From contig JAGDAE010000265.1 of NCBI GenBank assembly GCA_017959645.1, positions 1 through 5,764 of the forward strand: 5,764 nt of DNA, in the 5' to 3' direction. This DNA comes from Kiritimatiellia bacterium (GTDB lineage: Bacteria > Verrucomicrobiota > Kiritimatiellia > RFP12 > UBA1067). The translations under genes were made by a program, and so were the position numbers. Within the stretch, counting starts at the first letter, position 1. Each line of letters opens with the position of its first letter. Below are positions 5,051 through 5,764 of the stretch, piece by piece. The notes beneath the pieces are model-generated. The model did no database searches, had not been told where the DNA came from, and saw nothing but the letters and a program-made list of their open reading frames with translations.

Positions 5051-5764
5051 TCTCCGGCGCCATCGACGCCGGAAAGGCGGCGAACGGATATCTCGTCTGC
5101 GGCGATCTGGGACGCTGTCTCGAACTCGTCGACGGCGTTCTCGCAAAACTCTTTCCCGGCGCGGAAAGGCAGATCGGCAACCGCACCCATCCCGATATCG
5201 CGTGGATTGAGCCGGAAGGCGCGAAGCGGATAATCGCAGTCAAGGCGATGCGCGAGAAAATCGTCGACAAGATGGAGATGACGTCGTTTTCCGGCGGGTG
5301 GAAGGCCGGTATAATCGTCGGGGCGGACCGCATGGAGGCGCCGAGCGCGAACGCTTTTCTGAAATCGCTCGAGGAGCCGCGCGACAAGACGATTTTTCTG
5401 ATGGCGACCGATTCGCCGGACGCGATTCTGCCGACGATCGTCTCCCGCTCGCAGCGCATATTCCTCGCCGCTTCGCAGGAGATTCTGGGCGACGGCGCGT
5501 ACGGGGAGCTGGCGGAGATTTTCGGCGCGAGGGGAATCGACGGGGTATGGGCGAAAGCGGCGGCGGGGCGGCGGATGAACGAGATTCTCGAAGCGGCGAT
5601 CGCGGAGGCGGACGACGAAACGGCGACGCGGAAGGCGTTCTACCGCACGCTGCTTTCGTTCGCGAGGAAATGGATGGTCGACGGCAGCCTCGACCGGGCG
5701 AAGGCGTATCGGAACATCGAGGCGATCGAAGAGGCGTACCGCCAGCGCGACAGCTCGCTGAAGG
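5023..5764 (+). CDS. holB: DNA polymerase III delta' subunit (clamp-loader), 3' end beyond the window
   Basis: The frame is open from ATG 5023 to the window edge, giving 247 residues without the C-terminus. Delta' is part of the clamp loader that opens and loads the beta sliding clamp at the fork. Support comes from THPDIAWIEPEG (55-66), IIAVKAMREKI (70-80, the usual 'I-x-x-I-R' helix), the Walker-B-like block GADRMEAPSANAFLKSLEEP (100-119), TIFLMATDSPDAILPTIVSR (123-142) and Gln144 in the sensor-1 region. The region where Walker A would sit reads GDLGRCLE (27-34) with no GKS/T, so it cannot bind ATP in the standard way; loss of ATPase function is normal for delta'. The SRC motif is SRS (141-143), and the zinc-binding cysteine set of E. 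coli delta' is absent. The start overlaps tmk by 28 bases; AAGGA (5017-5021) is only one base from the ATG, too close for a good Shine-Dalgarno, but no other ATG, GTG or TTG start nearby would preserve the fold. Position directly after tmk strengthens the call. Confidence 0.9.
   Translation, partial: MDVSEALALISGAIDAGKAANGYLVCGDLGRCLELVDGVLAKLFPGAERQIGNRTHPDIAWIEPEGAKRIIAVKAMREKIVDKMEMTSFSGGWKAGIIVGADRMEAPSANAFLKSLEEPRDKTIFLMATDSPDAILPTIVSRSQRIFLAASQEILGDGAYGELAEIFGARGIDGVWAKAAAGRRMNEILEAAIAEADDETATRKAFYRTLLSFARKWMVDGSLDRAKAYRNIEAIEEAYRQRDSSLK

Noticed and set aside
5310..5315. A perfect TATAAT hexamer inside holB.
   Set aside because: It encodes conserved Gly-Ile-Ile codons of the Walker-B strand, and the -35 position at 17 bases (TTTTCC) is poor. 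Treated as chance.

Overview
The window is a gene-dense, clearly GC-rich bacterial stretch with every supported gene on the + strand. It holds the 3' end of one gene, five complete genes and the 5' part of a seventh. The only noncoding DNA longer than a ribosome binding site is the 75 bases at 801-875. I see no RNA genes, CRISPR arrays, insertion sequences, phage genes or other mobile elements. The gene set and protein style suggest a member of the PVC group (Verrucomicrobiota, Kiritimatiellota or Lentisphaerota). The clues are a CBS-type family II pyrophosphatase, a cytoplasmic-looking DUF1343 protein, and an exported charged helical protein with a 'Y-x-x-I-V-D-R-x-x-F-G' start. This placement is an impression from memory, not a tested result.

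Layout. Positions 3-800 encode the C-terminal part of a CBS-containing Mn-dependent inorganic pyrophosphatase: the end of a CBS domain, the rest of the DHH domain and the DHHA2 domain. After a short intergenic gap, a near-consensus sigma-70 promoter (835-864) sits almost on top of the start codon of an NAD(P)H-hydrate dehydratase (876-1712), so its mRNA should be leaderless or nearly so. Five more genes follow with almost no gaps. They are a DUF1343/NamZ-like protein (1724-2827), an exported protein of unknown function with a highly charged heptad-repeat helix (2824-3585), a lysophospholipid acyltransferase of the PlsC superfamily (3582-4415), thymidylate kinase (4415-5050) and the DNA polymerase III delta' subunit (5023 to the window end). 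The junctions are an 11-base gap, two 4-base ATGA overlaps, a 1-base TGATG overlap and a 28-base overlap. This is a strong sign of one transcript with translational coupling.

Functionally the run mixes metabolite repair (nnrD), possible peptidoglycan-sugar processing (DUF1343), membrane lipid synthesis (PlsC-like) and DNA replication supply and machinery (tmk, holB). It looks like a housekeeping operon linking envelope growth and replication, not a defence or mobile system. No clear new biological system is visible. The parts most worth a second look are the unknown exported protein at 2824-3585, the divergent DUF1343 protein without a signal peptide, the variant acyltransferase motifs and the near-leaderless promoter.
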